Below the pieces are notes generated by a model. It saw only the letters and a program-made list of their open reading frames with translations. It had not been told where the DNA came from and ran no database searches. A DNA stretch of 38,367 bases from Solobacterium sp. Lineage in GTDB: Bacteria > Bacillota_I > Bacilli_A > Erysipelotrichales > Erysipelotrichaceae. Location of the stretch: positions 1-38,367 of the forward strand of contig JAFOIY010000191.1 in the NCBI GenBank assembly GCA_017420505.1. The letters are read 5' to 3'. Positions 1-8,693 of the stretch are shown here, one piece after another; the stretch's first letter is position 1, and each line of letters starts with the position of its first letter. The position numbers were made by a program, and so were the translations under genes.

Positions 1-19
1 AACCGATAGGAGGTGTACC

Positions 20-286
20 ATGGCGAATATCAAGTCCCAGAAAAAGCGTGCGCTTACAAACAGAAAGAGCCAGCTTGCGAATGCCAGCAAGAGAACTGCC
101 GTAAAGACAGCGATCAAGAACGTTCAGAAGGCTGTTGAAGCGAAGGACAAGGAAGCTGCGGCTGCTGCGTTCAGCAAAGCGAATTCTGTACTGGACAAGG
201 CCCTGGTTGACGGCATCAAGACAAAGAACTACGTTGCCCGTCAGAAGTCCAGACTGGCTAAAGCAGTGAATTCTATCGAAGGCTGA
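20..286 (+). CDS. rpsT: 30S ribosomal protein S20
   Basis: An 88-residue, Lys/Ala-rich protein that matches ribosomal protein S20, which binds 16S rRNA in the body of the small subunit early in assembly. It starts MANIKSQKKR, has helix-forming Ala/Lys stretches throughout, and ends with the usual short basic tail. A good Shine-Dalgarno (AGGAGGTG, about positions 8-15) precedes the ATG. The gene stands alone, and its promoter lies outside the window. It faces the M42 peptidase gene tail to tail across a shared terminator. Length and composition are normal for the family. Confidence 0.96.
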   Translation: MANIKSQKKRALTNRKSQLANASKRTAVKTAIKNVQKAVEAKDKEAAAAAFSKANSVLDKALVDGIKTKNYVARQKSRLAKAVNSIEG

Positions 287-297
287 AAATAATAAAG

Positions 298-328
298 AAA
301 CAGGCATGACCTGTTTTTTTCATGCCTG
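298..328. terminator. Bidirectional rho-independent terminator between rpsT and the M42 gene
   Basis: On the plus strand AAACAGG (298-304) pairs with CCTGTTT (310-316) and runs into a T tract ending at 320. On the minus strand the 9-bp stem CAGGCATGA/TCATGCCTG (301-309 with 320-328) is followed by TTTCTTT. The two hairpins use overlapping bases, so each transcript folds a different stem. Confidence 0.8.
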
Positions 329-337
329 CTCCTTTGT

Positions 338-1372
338 TCAGCGGATGCCGATGTATGCCATCAACAGTCCGTAGGTATTCTTTATACCCTCCAGATGGGT
401 GCGCTCGTAGCCGTGGGAATTGGCTGTACCGGGTCCGAGCGCTGCGTGACGGATATCGTACCCCGCCAGGATACTGCCGTCCGCGTCCGTACCGTAATGC
501 GGCGTAAAGATATCCATCACATAGTCGATTCCGGCATCGATCGCTGTCCTGCGCAGTTCGTTTGTCAGCCCGTAGTGGTACGGGAAGCGGGAATCCTTGG
601 CAAAGATCGATACTTTGCGCTCATCCGAATTCTGGTCCGGTCCCGTCGGTGCGATATCCACTGCGATGATATCCTTGACATCTGCCGGCAGCCAGGTCGT
701 TCCGTGCCCGATTTCTTCATAGACACCGAAGTAGAAGTATACCTTCCTGTCCGGGCGAAGACCCTCTTCCTGCATTACTTTCATCATTTCCAGCAGGACT
801 GCCGCACATGCCTTATCATCCACAAAGCGGGACTTGATATAGCCGTTGGCCAAATGGAACCGTGGCTCCAGGGCGATCATGTCACCGGTCTCAATGCCCA
901 GCCGGCGTACATCCTCACTGTTCTTCACATCTTCATCCAGAACAACGCATACATTCTTCCGGAAATCGCCGAGCGTTGTACGCAGTTCTTCCTCCGTTAC
1001 GTGAACGGAGTTCGGTGTCCGGCAGACTGTACCGGTGAACACTTTGCCGTCCCTGGTATATACACGTACGTTCTCCGTGACACAGTAGCCCGGATACAGC
1101 CCGCCTACCGGGCAGACGTTCAGGGTGCCGTCCGCGTTGATGTGCCTGACCATCAGGCCAATATCATCCAGATGCGCTGTGATGACCAGCGGGTCCCCTC
1201 CTTCTCCTGCGGTGCAGATGACACCGCCCTTGTGCAGCCGGTGAGCTGAATATCCCATGTCTTCCGCCATACGGCAGACCAGTGCCTGGATCTCTTCATA
1301 CTGGCCGGTGGTGCTGTCCGCGTCCAGCAGTGCTTTGAAAGTGTCCAGATATCTCTCTTCCTTGAATCCCAT
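338..1372 (-). CDS. M42 family metallo-aminopeptidase (FrvX/glutamyl aminopeptidase type)
   Basis: Encodes 344 residues of the M42 dinuclear-metal aminopeptidase family, cytosolic enzymes that trim N-terminal residues from peptides, usually as large tetrahedral assemblies. The expected ligands are present: H67 in AHLDDIG, D185 in RFVDDKA, the Glu pair E219-E220 in YEEIGHG (general base plus ligand), D239 in AVDIAP and H326 in RTHLEG. The ATG at 1372 follows an AGAGAGG ribosome site about 8 nt upstream. An upstream in-frame start would run back through the trmK end and terminator and was rejected. Substrate preference cannot be read from the sequence. Confidence 0.9.
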   Translation of the reverse strand: MGFKEERYLDTFKALLDADSTTGQYEEIQALVCRMAEDMGYSAHRLHKGGVICTAGEGGDPLVITAHLDDIGLMVRHINADGTLNVCPVGGLYPGYCVTENVRVYTRDGKVFTGTVCRTPNSVHVTEEELRTTLGDFRKNVCVVLDEDVKNSEDVRRLGIETGDMIALEPRFHLANGYIKSRFVDDKACAAVLLEMMKVMQEEGLRPDRKVYFYFGVYEEIGHGTTWLPADVKDIIAVDIAPTGPDQNSDERKVSIFAKDSRFPYHYGLTNELRRTAIDAGIDYVMDIFTPHYGTDADGSILAGYDIRHAALGPGTANSHGYERTHLEGIKNTYGLLMAYIGIR

Positions 1373-1397
1373 ACAGTTACCTCTCTGTTCTGTGATC

Positions 1398-1403
1398 ATT
1401 ATA
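1398..1403 (-). promoter_or_regulatory. Candidate -10 box for the M42 gene
   Basis: A perfect TATAAT lies 25 nt upstream of the M42 ATG and just beyond the trmK terminator. No good -35 box is visible at 16-18 bp, so strength is uncertain. Confidence 0.4.
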
Positions 1404-1431
1404 CAAAGAAAAGGGAGTGTCCTACACTCCC
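1403..1431 (-). terminator. Terminator overlapping the trmK stop codon
   Basis: On the minus strand the 8-bp stem GGGAGTGT/ACACTCCC, with a 3-nt loop, is followed by CTTTTCTTT. The 5' arm contains the last codons of trmK and the arm/loop boundary falls in the TAG stop. It ends the rpoD-trmK transcript. Confidence 0.8.
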
Positions 1432-2087
1432 AGATATTCTTCCAGAATGCGCTCTGCCTGCACCAGATCTTCATCTGCAGGCTGTGCGCACTCCCTCCGA
1501 AGGGCATTGATGCGCTTCGCCTTATCATACTGCCTCCGGAGATAGTCCAGCCATTCTTCCCCCTTCTGCTTCATCAGGCAGGGTCCGAGGCGGATTTCGG
1601 ATTCCGTATAGGGGATGTGCGCCGCGGTACGGAAGGCAATGACCTCATAGTCCTTTCCCCGTTCCCGTACGTAGCGCTCATCCACAATCTCCCACTTGTG
1701 TTCACTGATCCAGCGGCGCATACGGACCGCTTCGTTGTTCACCTGGACGATGATGCGCTTCATAGCAGGCAGTCTGTCTGCCGCTTCTTCCAGAATGTGC
1801 GCTGCCGTGAAGAAGCCCATACCGGCTATTACGGCGCAGTCCGCATCGGACGGAATGTGCTTGAAGCCATCGGACAGTACCGTTGCGATACGGTCCTGAA
1901 GGCCTTCGCGGGCTATGTTCATGCGGGCGGTCTGCAGCGGGCCTTCTGCAATATCCGCTGCACAGGCCTTCGGACAGATGCCCCGCTTCACCAGAGCAAT
2001 GGGCAACTGTGCATGATCGGTGCCGATGTCTGCCACCACACTGCCTGCAGGCACCAGCGACGCAACGGCTTCCATCCTCGGTGTCAT
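1422..2087 (-). CDS. trmK: tRNA (adenine(22)-N(1))-methyltransferase TrmK
   Basis: Encodes 221 residues matching TrmK (YqfN), a SAM-dependent enzyme that makes m1A22 in tRNA. The SAM loop VADIGTDHAQLPI is near the N-terminus and the AGMG motif follows about residue 90. The C-terminal part is charged and helical, as expected for the family. The ATG at 2087 lies 1 nt after the rpoD stop, so translation is probably coupled; the rpoD-trmK order is the standard Bacillota one. The stop codon is TAG, immediately inside a terminator hairpin, which shows that TAG ends translation in this genome. Confidence 0.9.
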   Translation of the reverse strand: MTPRMEAVASLVPAGSVVADIGTDHAQLPIALVKRGICPKACAADIAEGPLQTARMNIAREGLQDRIATVLSDGFKHIPSDADCAVIAGMGFFTAAHILEEAADRLPAMKRIIVQVNNEAVRMRRWISEHKWEIVDERYVRERGKDYEVIAFRTAAHIPYTESEIRLGPCLMKQKGEEWLDYLRRQYDKAKRINALRRECAQPADEDLVQAERILEEYLGV

Positions 2088-2088
2088 A

Positions 2089-3510
2089 TTATTTGTCGAA
2101 GAAATCGCGCAGGCGCTTGGAGCGCGTCGGGTGCTTGAGCTTCCGCAGGGCCTTGGCTTCAATCTGACGGATACGCTCACGGGTGACATTGAATTCCTTG
2201 CCGACTTCCTCCAGTGTCCTTGTACGGCCGTCATACAGGCCGAAGCGCAGGCGGAGAACCTTTTCCTCACGTTCTGTAAGACCGCTCAGGACGTTGTTGA
2301 TTTCGTCCCTCAGGAGCTGATTGTTGGCATACTGGTCCGGGCTCATGGCATCCTTGTCCTCAATGAAGTCACCCAGATGGGAATCATCCTCTTCACCGAT
2401 CGGTGTTTCCAGGGATACCGGCTCCAGAGCAATCTTCTGGATCTCCCTTACCTTCTCAGGAGAAATGCCGTCCAGGCGGGCACTGATCTCTTCCGCTGTC
2501 GGATCCCGGCCGAGCTCCTGTACGAGCTGGCGCTGTACACGCGTAAGCTTATTGATGGTTTCCACCATGTGGACCGGGATACGGATGGTCCTTGCCTGGT
2601 CGGCAATCGCTCTTGTGATTGCCTGGCGGATCCACCAGGTTGCGTAGGTACTGAATTTGAATCCTTTGGTATAATCGAATTTCTCTACAGCCTTTACCAG
2701 GCCCATGTTGCCTTCCTGGATCAGATCCAGGAACAGCATGCCTCTGCCGACATACTTCTTGGCGATGGACACGACCAGACGCAGGTTGCTGGAAATCAGG
2801 ATGCTGCGGGCTTCCTCGTCCCCCTGCTCGATCCGCTTGGCAATCTCCAGCTCATCCTCCGCTTTCAGCAGCGGGACGCGGCCGATCTCCTTCAGGTACA
2901 TTTTGACCGGGTCGTTGAGCTGTACGGAACCGGAATGACCGATATCCGTGGAATTGATGATGGCGTTGATATCCGCGACGACATCGCTCTCTTCATCCAG
3001 ATCATCACCCTCTTCATCCAGCAGATCCATGCTGGTATCATTCATCTCTTCGACATCTTCATCTTCAGAGATGTTGATCTCTTCATCATCGAACCAGACA
3101 TAGAGGTTTTCCATTTCCTCATCACTCAGTTCAAGATGCTCTAGGGCGCTCAGAATATCCTTCTGGTAGATTACACCCTCATTCAGGTAATACTCCCGGA
3201 AGTTCTCCTTCAGTTCCTCAAGGGTCTTGAGCTCCCTGCCTGCCGCATCACTGCGGTAAGCACTGATATCCACAACGGTCTTTGCAGCAGGAACTGCCTG
3301 GATTTCCACGGTTTCTTCCACGATGGGCTCTGCAGTTTCCTTCTTTCCGGCAAGTTTCATCATCCGGTAGGAGCGTCTTTTCAAAGATGCAGCGACGGCC
3401 TTCTCCATATCCGCTGCTTCTGCCCGGACATACGCTGCCCTGCGCTTTGCATGGATTCTGTTCCTGGCCGCATTGACCGGCCGTTCCGTCTCATTGACTA
3501 TCATCTTCAT
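2089..3510 (-). CDS. rpoD: RNA polymerase primary sigma factor (RpoD/SigA)
   Basis: Encodes the housekeeping sigma factor, 473 residues. Region 1.1-like sequence spans about 94-145, an acidic Asp/Glu linker 146-190, region 1.2 at [17 protein letters not shown] (199-215), region 2 at 235-310 including the 2.4 helix [15 protein letters not shown], region 3 at 315-395 and region 4 at 405-473 with the helix-turn-helix [19 protein letters not shown]. The ATG at 3510 follows AAGGAGG with 7-nt spacing; a TTG one codon earlier is less well placed. The first 20 nt overlap the end of dnaG. About 93 basic, Arg/Ala-rich residues precede region 1.1, making it roughly 100 residues longer than B. subtilis SigA. 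Confidence 0.95.
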   Translation of the reverse strand: MKMIVNETERPVNAARNRIHAKRRAAYVRAEAADMEKAVAASLKRRSYRMMKLAGKKETAEPIVEETVEIQAVPAAKTVVDISAYRSDAAGRELKTLEELKENFREYYLNEGVIYQKDILSALEHLELSDEEMENLYVWFDDEEINISEDEDVEEMNDTSMDLLDEEGDDLDEESDVVADINAIINSTDIGHSGSVQLNDPVKMYLKEIGRVPLLKAEDELEIAKRIEQGDEEARSILISSNLRLVVSIAKKYVGRGMLFLDLIQEGNMGLVKAVEKFDYTKGFKFSTYATWWIRQAITRAIADQARTIRIPVHMVETINKLTRVQRQLVQELGRDPTAEEISARLDGISPEKVREIQKIALEPVSLETPIGEEDDSHLGDFIEDKDAMSPDQYANNQLLRDEINNVLSGLTEREEKVLRLRFGLYDGRTRTLEEVGKEFNVTRERIRQIEAKALRKLKHPTRSKRLRDFFDK

Positions 3511-5230
3511 CAATATACCTCCTTCTTTCCTGCATGCTTTCCTGGTATTTCTGCAGCAGGATCATTCTGCTTTCTTCGTTCATCGGCTGTTTCAGCTGTT
3601 CGGACAGGCTCTCGATATTCTTCTCTGTTACATAGCTTCTGACTCTGCGCATCGCACCGTCGAGAACGCTCTCATTGTATTCACGGTCGAAACGCTCGTC
3701 CGTTGCCAGCTTCGTTACCAGCTTCCGTACGTCTTCATTCTCTGTTGCGTCGATCAGATCCGCCGGTGTACAGGTGTTCTTCTTCCTTGTACGGTCGACG
3801 ATCAGCATCGCTGTCTTCGATCTGACCGGATCGCTGAGGAAACCGAGCTTCTCCGTAAAGCGTGTGACTGCGTACGGATAGCGGATCATGTACATCAGGA
3901 TCGTTTCTTCGGCTTCTTCAATGCCTTTCGGGATCCGGACATTGTTCCGGCGGACCGGTTCCTTCTTCGGCTTCTGTTTGTTCTCCAGATGCAGTCCGGT
4001 CATCTTTTCGATCTCTTCCCGGAAGTGCTGGATGTCGAACGCATCACCGCCGGCTTCGATCTCCTGCAGCGCTTTCCTGGCGAATTCCTTCTTTTCCAGG
4101 TAGTTGTCAAAGTTGACATTCCTGCCGAGATACTGCAGTACAAACTCTCCCCAGGAGATTTCATTCTTCAACAGGCTGAGCAGGGCTTCCTTGCCGCCGG
4201 AGCGGATGATCTCATCCGGGTCCATTCCGCCGGTATTGCGGATCACCGATACATCTGCACCGGCGTTCATCGCCATCTTGGCAGCACGGAAGGTCGCATT
4301 CTGCCCTGCATCGTCTCCGTCATAGCAGAAGACGATCTTCGGCGCCAGATCCTTTAATATCCTGATCTGGTCCTTGGTACAGGCAGTGCCCAGGGTACAG
4401 ACACAGTTCTGCACGCCCGCACGGTCGAACGCAATTACGTCCGTTACACCTTCTGTGACATAAATCCTGCCCTGCCGGCGGGCTTCCCCCGATGCCCGGT
4501 GAGCGTTGTAGACGAGCTTCCCCTTTTCGAAGATCTCGGTCTCGTTCGTATTGATGTACTTGGAAGGATTCTGCGGATCCAGGGTACGGGCGGAAAAGCC
4601 GGCCGGGTGCCCTTTTGCATCATGGATCGGAAACAGGATCCGGTCGGTAAAGACATCCTGGAAGCCCTGGGAAGTACTGCGGATGACATTGCAGGCATAC
4701 AGATCCTAGTCTGTATACCCTTTTGCCTTCAGAAAGCGGTACAGTGCGTCGTTCGGCGGATTGTAGCCGATCTCAAAGCGCTGCCGTACCCGTTCATCCA
4801 GTCCTCTTCCTTCCAGGTACTGCTTCTTCGCCTCGGTATTGTTCAGTTCATACATGGAATACTTGATGGTATCTTCCAGAATCCGGTACAGTGTTTCCTT
4901 ATGGGGATCGATCTTCTCCCGCACGTCATCCGCTTCATAGTCCAGCGGATAATCGATCAGGGACGCAACCTTGACCACTGCTTCGGGAAATGTAATCTTC
5001 TCATAGTTCTGTACAAACGAGAACACATTGCCGCCGGCTCCGCATACAAAGCACTTGTAGATCTGCTTGTCTTCGGAGATGGACAGCGAGGGTGTGTGAT
5101 CATCGTGAAAAGGGCAAAGCGCGGTATAGGATTTGCCCTTTCTGTAAACAGGAAGATAGCGGCTGATGATGTCAACGATTCCGGCTTTGTTCCGGATTTC
5201 GTTGATATCATCTTCGCGGATTCTGACCAT
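3491..5230 (-). CDS. dnaG: DNA primase DnaG, interrupted by an in-frame TAG at codon 175
   Basis: Full-length primase reading frame of 579 codons, close to the usual ~600. The zinc-ribbon domain (C39, H42, C60, C63) is followed by the catalytic core. The TOPRIM domain has E260 in TEGVTDV and D304/D306 in CYDGDDAGQ, and a DnaB-interacting helical C-terminus follows. Codon 175 (4706-4708) is TAG; both sides continue in one frame with family-like sequence (FLKAKGYTD, stop, DLYACNVIR, then [12 protein letters not shown]). There is no frameshift and no other stop. No in-frame ATG with a ribosome site follows the TAG, and a restart at GTG 4414 would lose E260. It could be a sequencing error, a recent nonsense mutation or a suppressed stop. 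It begins 14 nt after glyS, with AAAGGA 7 nt before the ATG, and overlaps rpoD. Confidence 0.85.
4706..4708 (-). other. In-frame amber (TAG) codon inside dnaG
   Basis: The codon reads GAC-TAG-GAT on the coding strand. One base change from CAG, GAG, AAG or similar would create it. It falls between the zinc/N-terminal core region and the rest of the catalytic core. Confidence 0.9.
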
Positions 5231-5244
5231 CAGGATCCTTTCTA

Positions 5245-6621
5245 TCAGAACCGGATTTCTTTTCTGATCTTCTCGCTGACCTCTGCGACAGTCATACGCT
5301 CCTGTGCCATGGTGTCACGGTAGCGGATCGTCACGGTTCCGTCTTCGGCCGTCTGCTCATCGACTGTGATGCAGAACGGTGTACCGACCATATCCTGACG
5401 GCGGTAGCGCTTGCCGATGGAACCGGCTTCATCGTAGTCTGTCTCAAAGTCATAGGACAGTTCCTTGCGGATGTCCTTCGCCAGCTGGGCATGCTTCTTC
5501 TGCAGCGGCAGAACAGCTGCCTTCATCGGAGCCAGTACCGGATGGAAATGCATCACGATACGTGTGCTGCCGTCCGCCAGTGTCTCTTCATCGTAGGCAT
5601 CTGTAAAGAACATGAACAGCAGACGCTCTACACCGACTGACGGTTCTACAACATACGGTACATACTTCTCGTTCGTCTTCGGATCCAGATAGCGAAGATC
5701 CTCGCCGGAGAACTTCATGTGCTGGGAGACATCGTAGTCTGTACGGTCCGCAATGCCCCATACTTCACCCCAGCCCCAAGGGAATTTGTACTCAATATCC
5801 GTCGTGCCTTTGGAGTAGAAGCTGAGCTCTTCCTTGGAGTGGTCACGGAAGCGGAGATTCTCTTCCTTTCCGCCCAGGCTCAGGATCCAGTCCATGCAGA
5901 ACTTTCTCCAGTAAGGGAACCAATCATCATCTGTTCCCGGCTCGCAGAAGAACTCCAGTTCCATCTGCTCGAATTCACGGGTACGGAAGATGAAGTTGCC
6001 CGGTGTAATTTCATTCCGGAAGCTCTTGCCGATCTGGCAGATGCCGAACGGCAGCTTCTTGCGGTAGGTACGCTGTACATTGCGGAACTGGACGAACTGT
6101 CCCTGCGCTGTTTCCGGCCTCAGATAGATGACGCTCTTGGAGTCCTCCAGGGTGCCCTGGAAGGTCTTGAACATCAGGTTGAACTGGCGGATCGGTGTGA
6201 AGTCATGCGCACCGCAGTCAGGACAGGGAATGTGGTTCTCTTCGATGTACTGTTCCATCTGTTCGTTGGTCCAGCCGTCTGCGCTGACTGTACCGTGGGA
6301 GAAATCACTGATCAGATGGTCCGCACGGTGCCGGGTATGGCAGTGACGGCAGTCCATCAGCGGATCAGAAAATCCCTTCAGGTGTCCGGAAGCTTCCCAT
6401 ACACGGGGATTCATCAGAATCGCCGCCTGAAGCTCAACGTTGTTTTCATCCTCCTGAACGAATTTCTTCTGCCAGGCCCTCTTGATATGATCTTTCAGAA
6501 GAATACCGTAGGGACCGTAATCCCAGGTATTGCTGAGACCGCCGTAGATCTCTGAACCCTGGAATACAAATCCCGTATTCTTCGCATGCGATACGATCTT
6601 GTCAAATGTCTTCTCCATCAT
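5245..6621 (-). CDS. glyS: Glycyl-tRNA synthetase, single-chain (alpha2) type
   Basis: A 458-residue class II synthetase of the eukaryote/archaea-like single-chain type, which charges tRNA-Gly. It is not the GlyQ/GlyS two-subunit enzyme found in B. subtilis. The N-terminus KTFDKIVSHAKNTGFVFQGSEIYGG, cited here only in part as FVFQGSEIYGG, is characteristic. Two CxxC pairs (CRHC near residue 91 and CPDC near 154) form the insertion zinc site. The class II motifs FRNEITPGNFIFRTREFEQ and the GVERLL motif 3 are present. The ATG at 6621 follows AAAGGAG with about 8-nt spacing. It has its own strong promoter at the end of recO and no T-box leader. Confidence 0.95.
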   Translation of the reverse strand: MMEKTFDKIVSHAKNTGFVFQGSEIYGGLSNTWDYGPYGILLKDHIKRAWQKKFVQEDENNVELQAAILMNPRVWEASGHLKGFSDPLMDCRHCHTRHRADHLISDFSHGTVSADGWTNEQMEQYIEENHIPCPDCGAHDFTPIRQFNLMFKTFQGTLEDSKSVIYLRPETAQGQFVQFRNVQRTYRKKLPFGICQIGKSFRNEITPGNFIFRTREFEQMELEFFCEPGTDDDWFPYWRKFCMDWILSLGGKEENLRFRDHSKEELSFYSKGTTDIEYKFPWGWGEVWGIADRTDYDVSQHMKFSGEDLRYLDPKTNEKYVPYVVEPSVGVERLLFMFFTDAYDEETLADGSTRIVMHFHPVLAPMKAAVLPLQKKHAQLAKDIRKELSYDFETDYDEAGSIGKRYRRQDMVGTPFCITVDEQTAEDGTVTIRYRDTMAQERMTVAEVSEKIRKEIRF

Positions 6622-6653
6622 TAAAATGCTCCTTTCCGGATATAAGCTTATGC

Positions 6654-6682
6654 ATTATAGCAAATAAAACAGCCTCATTCAA
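6654..6682 (-). promoter_or_regulatory. Promoter of glyS (-35 TTGAAT, 17 bp, extended -10 TGC-TATAAT)
   Basis: TTGAAT (6677-6682) overlaps the recO stop codon. A 17-bp spacer and a perfect TATAAT (6654-6659) with an upstream TGn follow. The predicted start is about 25 nt before the glyS ATG. Confidence 0.75.
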
Positions 6683-7415
6683 TGGCACGGACGGAATAAT
6701 AGAAGCGCAGGGACGCCAGGTCCGTACTGAGGAATTCCCGCAGGAAAGCACTCAGTACCCGCAGGGCGGACAGCCCGTCCTCGACGTATTCCGCAAGGAT
6801 ATCATAGTCCTTCATGGACGCATGGTTGATCAGCCGGAATGCGCGCAGCTCTTCCCGGGTGGACAGTGGAATCCCCTCGCTTCTGGCTACGGATTCAGAG
6901 ATGAATCCACCGTCGCGGACACTGATTGCCGCAACCCGGGTATCACCGGTCACGGCACAGCAGTCCACCTGCGGTGCAGTACCGAGGATGCTGAGCATCC
7001 TTGCGAGGAAAACATCAAGCACCAGGGCGCTGTCTGCTCCTTTCTCAAGCAGTTCCAGCGCGTCCAGCAGAAGGTCATACACGGAATCATCCTGTTCGGT
7101 ATCCATGACTCTGGTGAGGAGTTCCCCCATGACACCGGCAGCTGCTCCGGCCTCCAGATCTTCATGGACATGGCGGAACATCTTCCCGGTATGGGAACTC
7201 TTCAGAGGAAACAGCGTTCTCCCCTCTTTGTAGTCGAACAGGAACTCCGACTCTGTAAAAGGCAGTATGTGCAGCGCATTGTGGCTGGTGAGCTTCCTCG
7301 CTCCTTTGGCAGTAAAGGAAAGCAGGCCGTACTCCCTGGTCAGTACCTGCAGGAGTACAGCGCTGTCCCTGTAATCGCTCTGTTTCAGGACAATTCCGTC
7401 CGTTCTGTCATTCAT
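6675..7415 (-). CDS. recO: DNA repair protein RecO
   Basis: Encodes 246 residues matching RecO, which loads RecA onto SSB-coated DNA together with RecR in recombinational repair. The N-terminal OB fold is seen in TDGIVLKQSDYRDSAVLLQV and the YGLLSFTAKGARK segment. A helical C-terminal domain follows. Only two adjacent cysteines (DCCAVTG, about 152-153) remain where many RecO proteins carry a four-cysteine zinc site. The ATG lies inside the end of era (8-nt overlap, ATGAATGA), indicating translational coupling. The stop codon lies within the -35 box of the glyS promoter. Confidence 0.9.
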   Translation of the reverse strand: MNDRTDGIVLKQSDYRDSAVLLQVLTREYGLLSFTAKGARKLTSHNALHILPFTESEFLFDYKEGRTLFPLKSSHTGKMFRHVHEDLEAGAAAGVMGELLTRVMDTEQDDSVYDLLLDALELLEKGADSALVLDVFLARMLSILGTAPQVDCCAVTGDTRVAAISVRDGGFISESVARSEGIPLSTREELRAFRLINHASMKDYDILAEYVEDGLSALRVLSAFLREFLSTDLASLRFYYSVRAIE

Positions 7416-8295
7416 CGATGTTTCCGTATCCGTATTCTGTTATCAGTTTATCCCGGTCACGCCATTCTTTTTCCACCCGGACATACAGGGAAAGATACAC
7501 TCTTTTCCCCAGAAGCGCTTCGATCTCGGGGCGCGCCATCGTGCCGATCTTCTTGAGCATAGCCCCCTGCTTCCCGATCATAATGCCCTTCTGTCCCTGC
7601 TTCTCCACGAGGATCAATGCACCGACTTCTGCGCTTTCCTTCTTTGTTTTCAGGGTTTCTACATAGACTGCTGAAGCGTGCGGGACTTCTTCTTCCGTAC
7701 ACATCAGGATCTTCTCCCGGATGATCTCACCGATCCGGAAACGGATTCCGGCATCCGTGAGCGTTTCTCTTGGATAGAACGGTTCCCCTTCCGGCAGGTA
7801 TTCCAGTGTTGTCCTGATCAGGTCTTCATAGCTTTCCTGCTTCAGAGCAGATACCGGAAAGAACTCAGCGAAGTCATGTTTTTTCTGCCACAGTTCCAGG
7901 TAGCGCAGTACGTCTTCTTTCTTCATCCGGTCGATCTTGTTGAAGATCAGGAACGCCGGGATGCCGGACTGCTTGACCATCCGCAGAACAAATTCATCCC
8001 CACGTGAAAACGGTACAGAACCGTCACTCACCAGATAGATCAGATCTACGCCCTGCATGACATTGGAAGCTTCCTTGTTCATCCGGCTGCCCAGAAGATG
8101 CTCCGGCTTGTGGATCCCGGGCGTATCCGTAAATACGATCTGGGCATCCTCCAGATTCAGAATGCCCCGGATCTCACTGCGCGTCGTCTGCGGCTTATCC
8201 GATACAATTGCGACCTTCTGCTTCATCAATGCATTCAGCAGCGTGCTCTTGCCGGCATTGGGCCGTCCGACCAGTGCTACAAACCCGCTCTTCAT
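7408..8295 (-). CDS. era: GTPase Era
   Basis: Encodes 295 residues. Era is a Ras-like GTPase that binds the 3' end of 16S rRNA and checks 30S assembly. The G1 loop GRPNAGKST (10-18), G2 threonines (about 37-38), G3 DTPG (57-60) and G4 NKID (119-122) are intact. The C-terminal KH domain contains GIMIGKQGAMLKKIG. The ATG overlaps the cdd stop (ATGA), and recO begins inside its own end. The cdd-era-recO order is conserved in Bacillota. Confidence 0.97.
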   Translation of the reverse strand: MKSGFVALVGRPNAGKSTLLNALMKQKVAIVSDKPQTTRSEIRGILNLEDAQIVFTDTPGIHKPEHLLGSRMNKEASNVMQGVDLIYLVSDGSVPFSRGDEFVLRMVKQSGIPAFLIFNKIDRMKKEDVLRYLELWQKKHDFAEFFPVSALKQESYEDLIRTTLEYLPEGEPFYPRETLTDAGIRFRIGEIIREKILMCTEEEVPHASAVYVETLKTKKESAEVGALILVEKQGQKGIMIGKQGAMLKKIGTMARPEIEALLGKRVYLSLYVRVEKEWRDRDKLITEYGYGNIDE

Positions 8296-8693
8296 CCGAG
8301 TACGTCTTTCCTGTTGAACTGCATCGGCAGAAGACGCTGGATGTTGGTCTCCATCTCTTCCGTTCCGTTGGACAGATAGATCGGTGTCAGCGGTTCCAGC
8401 AGCTCACAGAGTACCTGCCGGCAGGCTCCGCAGGGTGCAGAAATGCGTGCACCGTTCGATACAATGGCAATCGCCTCGATATCCTTCTCCCGGTATCCTC
8501 TGGAGTAGCAGGCAAACACTGCACTGCGCTCTGCACAGTTGGTGACGGGATAGGACGCATTCTCGATATTCGTACCGTAGAACAGTGTACCGTCCCTGCA
8601 CAGGATACAGGCGCCAACCTTGAAATTCGAATAGGGTGAATAGGAATTCTCCAGCGCTTTGAACGCTTCTTCAATCAATGCTTTCCGGTCCAT
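8292..8693 (-). CDS. cdd: Cytidine deaminase
   Basis: Encodes 133 residues, the size of the homotetrameric T-CDA class that deaminates cytidine and deoxycytidine for pyrimidine salvage. The zinc site is complete: C53 with catalytic E55 in NCAERSA, plus C88 and C91 in PCGACRQ. The ATG at 8693 follows GAGGAGG and lies inside the end of ybeY (23-nt overlap). The dgkA gene that often sits between ybeY and cdd in Bacillota is missing. Confidence 0.96.
   Translation of the reverse strand: MDRKALIEEAFKALENSYSPYSNFKVGACILCRDGTLFYGTNIENASYPVTNCAERSAVFACYSRGYREKDIEAIAIVSNGARISAPCGACRQVLCELLEPLTPIYLSNGTEEMETNIQRLLPMQFNRKDVLG

Noticed and set aside
1373-1528. An N-terminal extension of the M42 peptidase
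   Set aside because: It would be encoded across the trmK terminator and 3' end; ATG 1372 has a ribosome site.
4444-4698. A separate small gene within dnaG
   Set aside because: It is out of frame with dnaG, shows no family features and lies over the conserved primase core.
3491-5230. UAG reassigned to a sense codon in this organism
   Set aside because: TAG ends at least seven other genes here at the proper family length, and in trmK directly within a terminator.
6622-6674. A glycine T-box leader in front of glyS
   Set aside because: The predicted start is only about 25 nt before the ATG, too short for a T-box.
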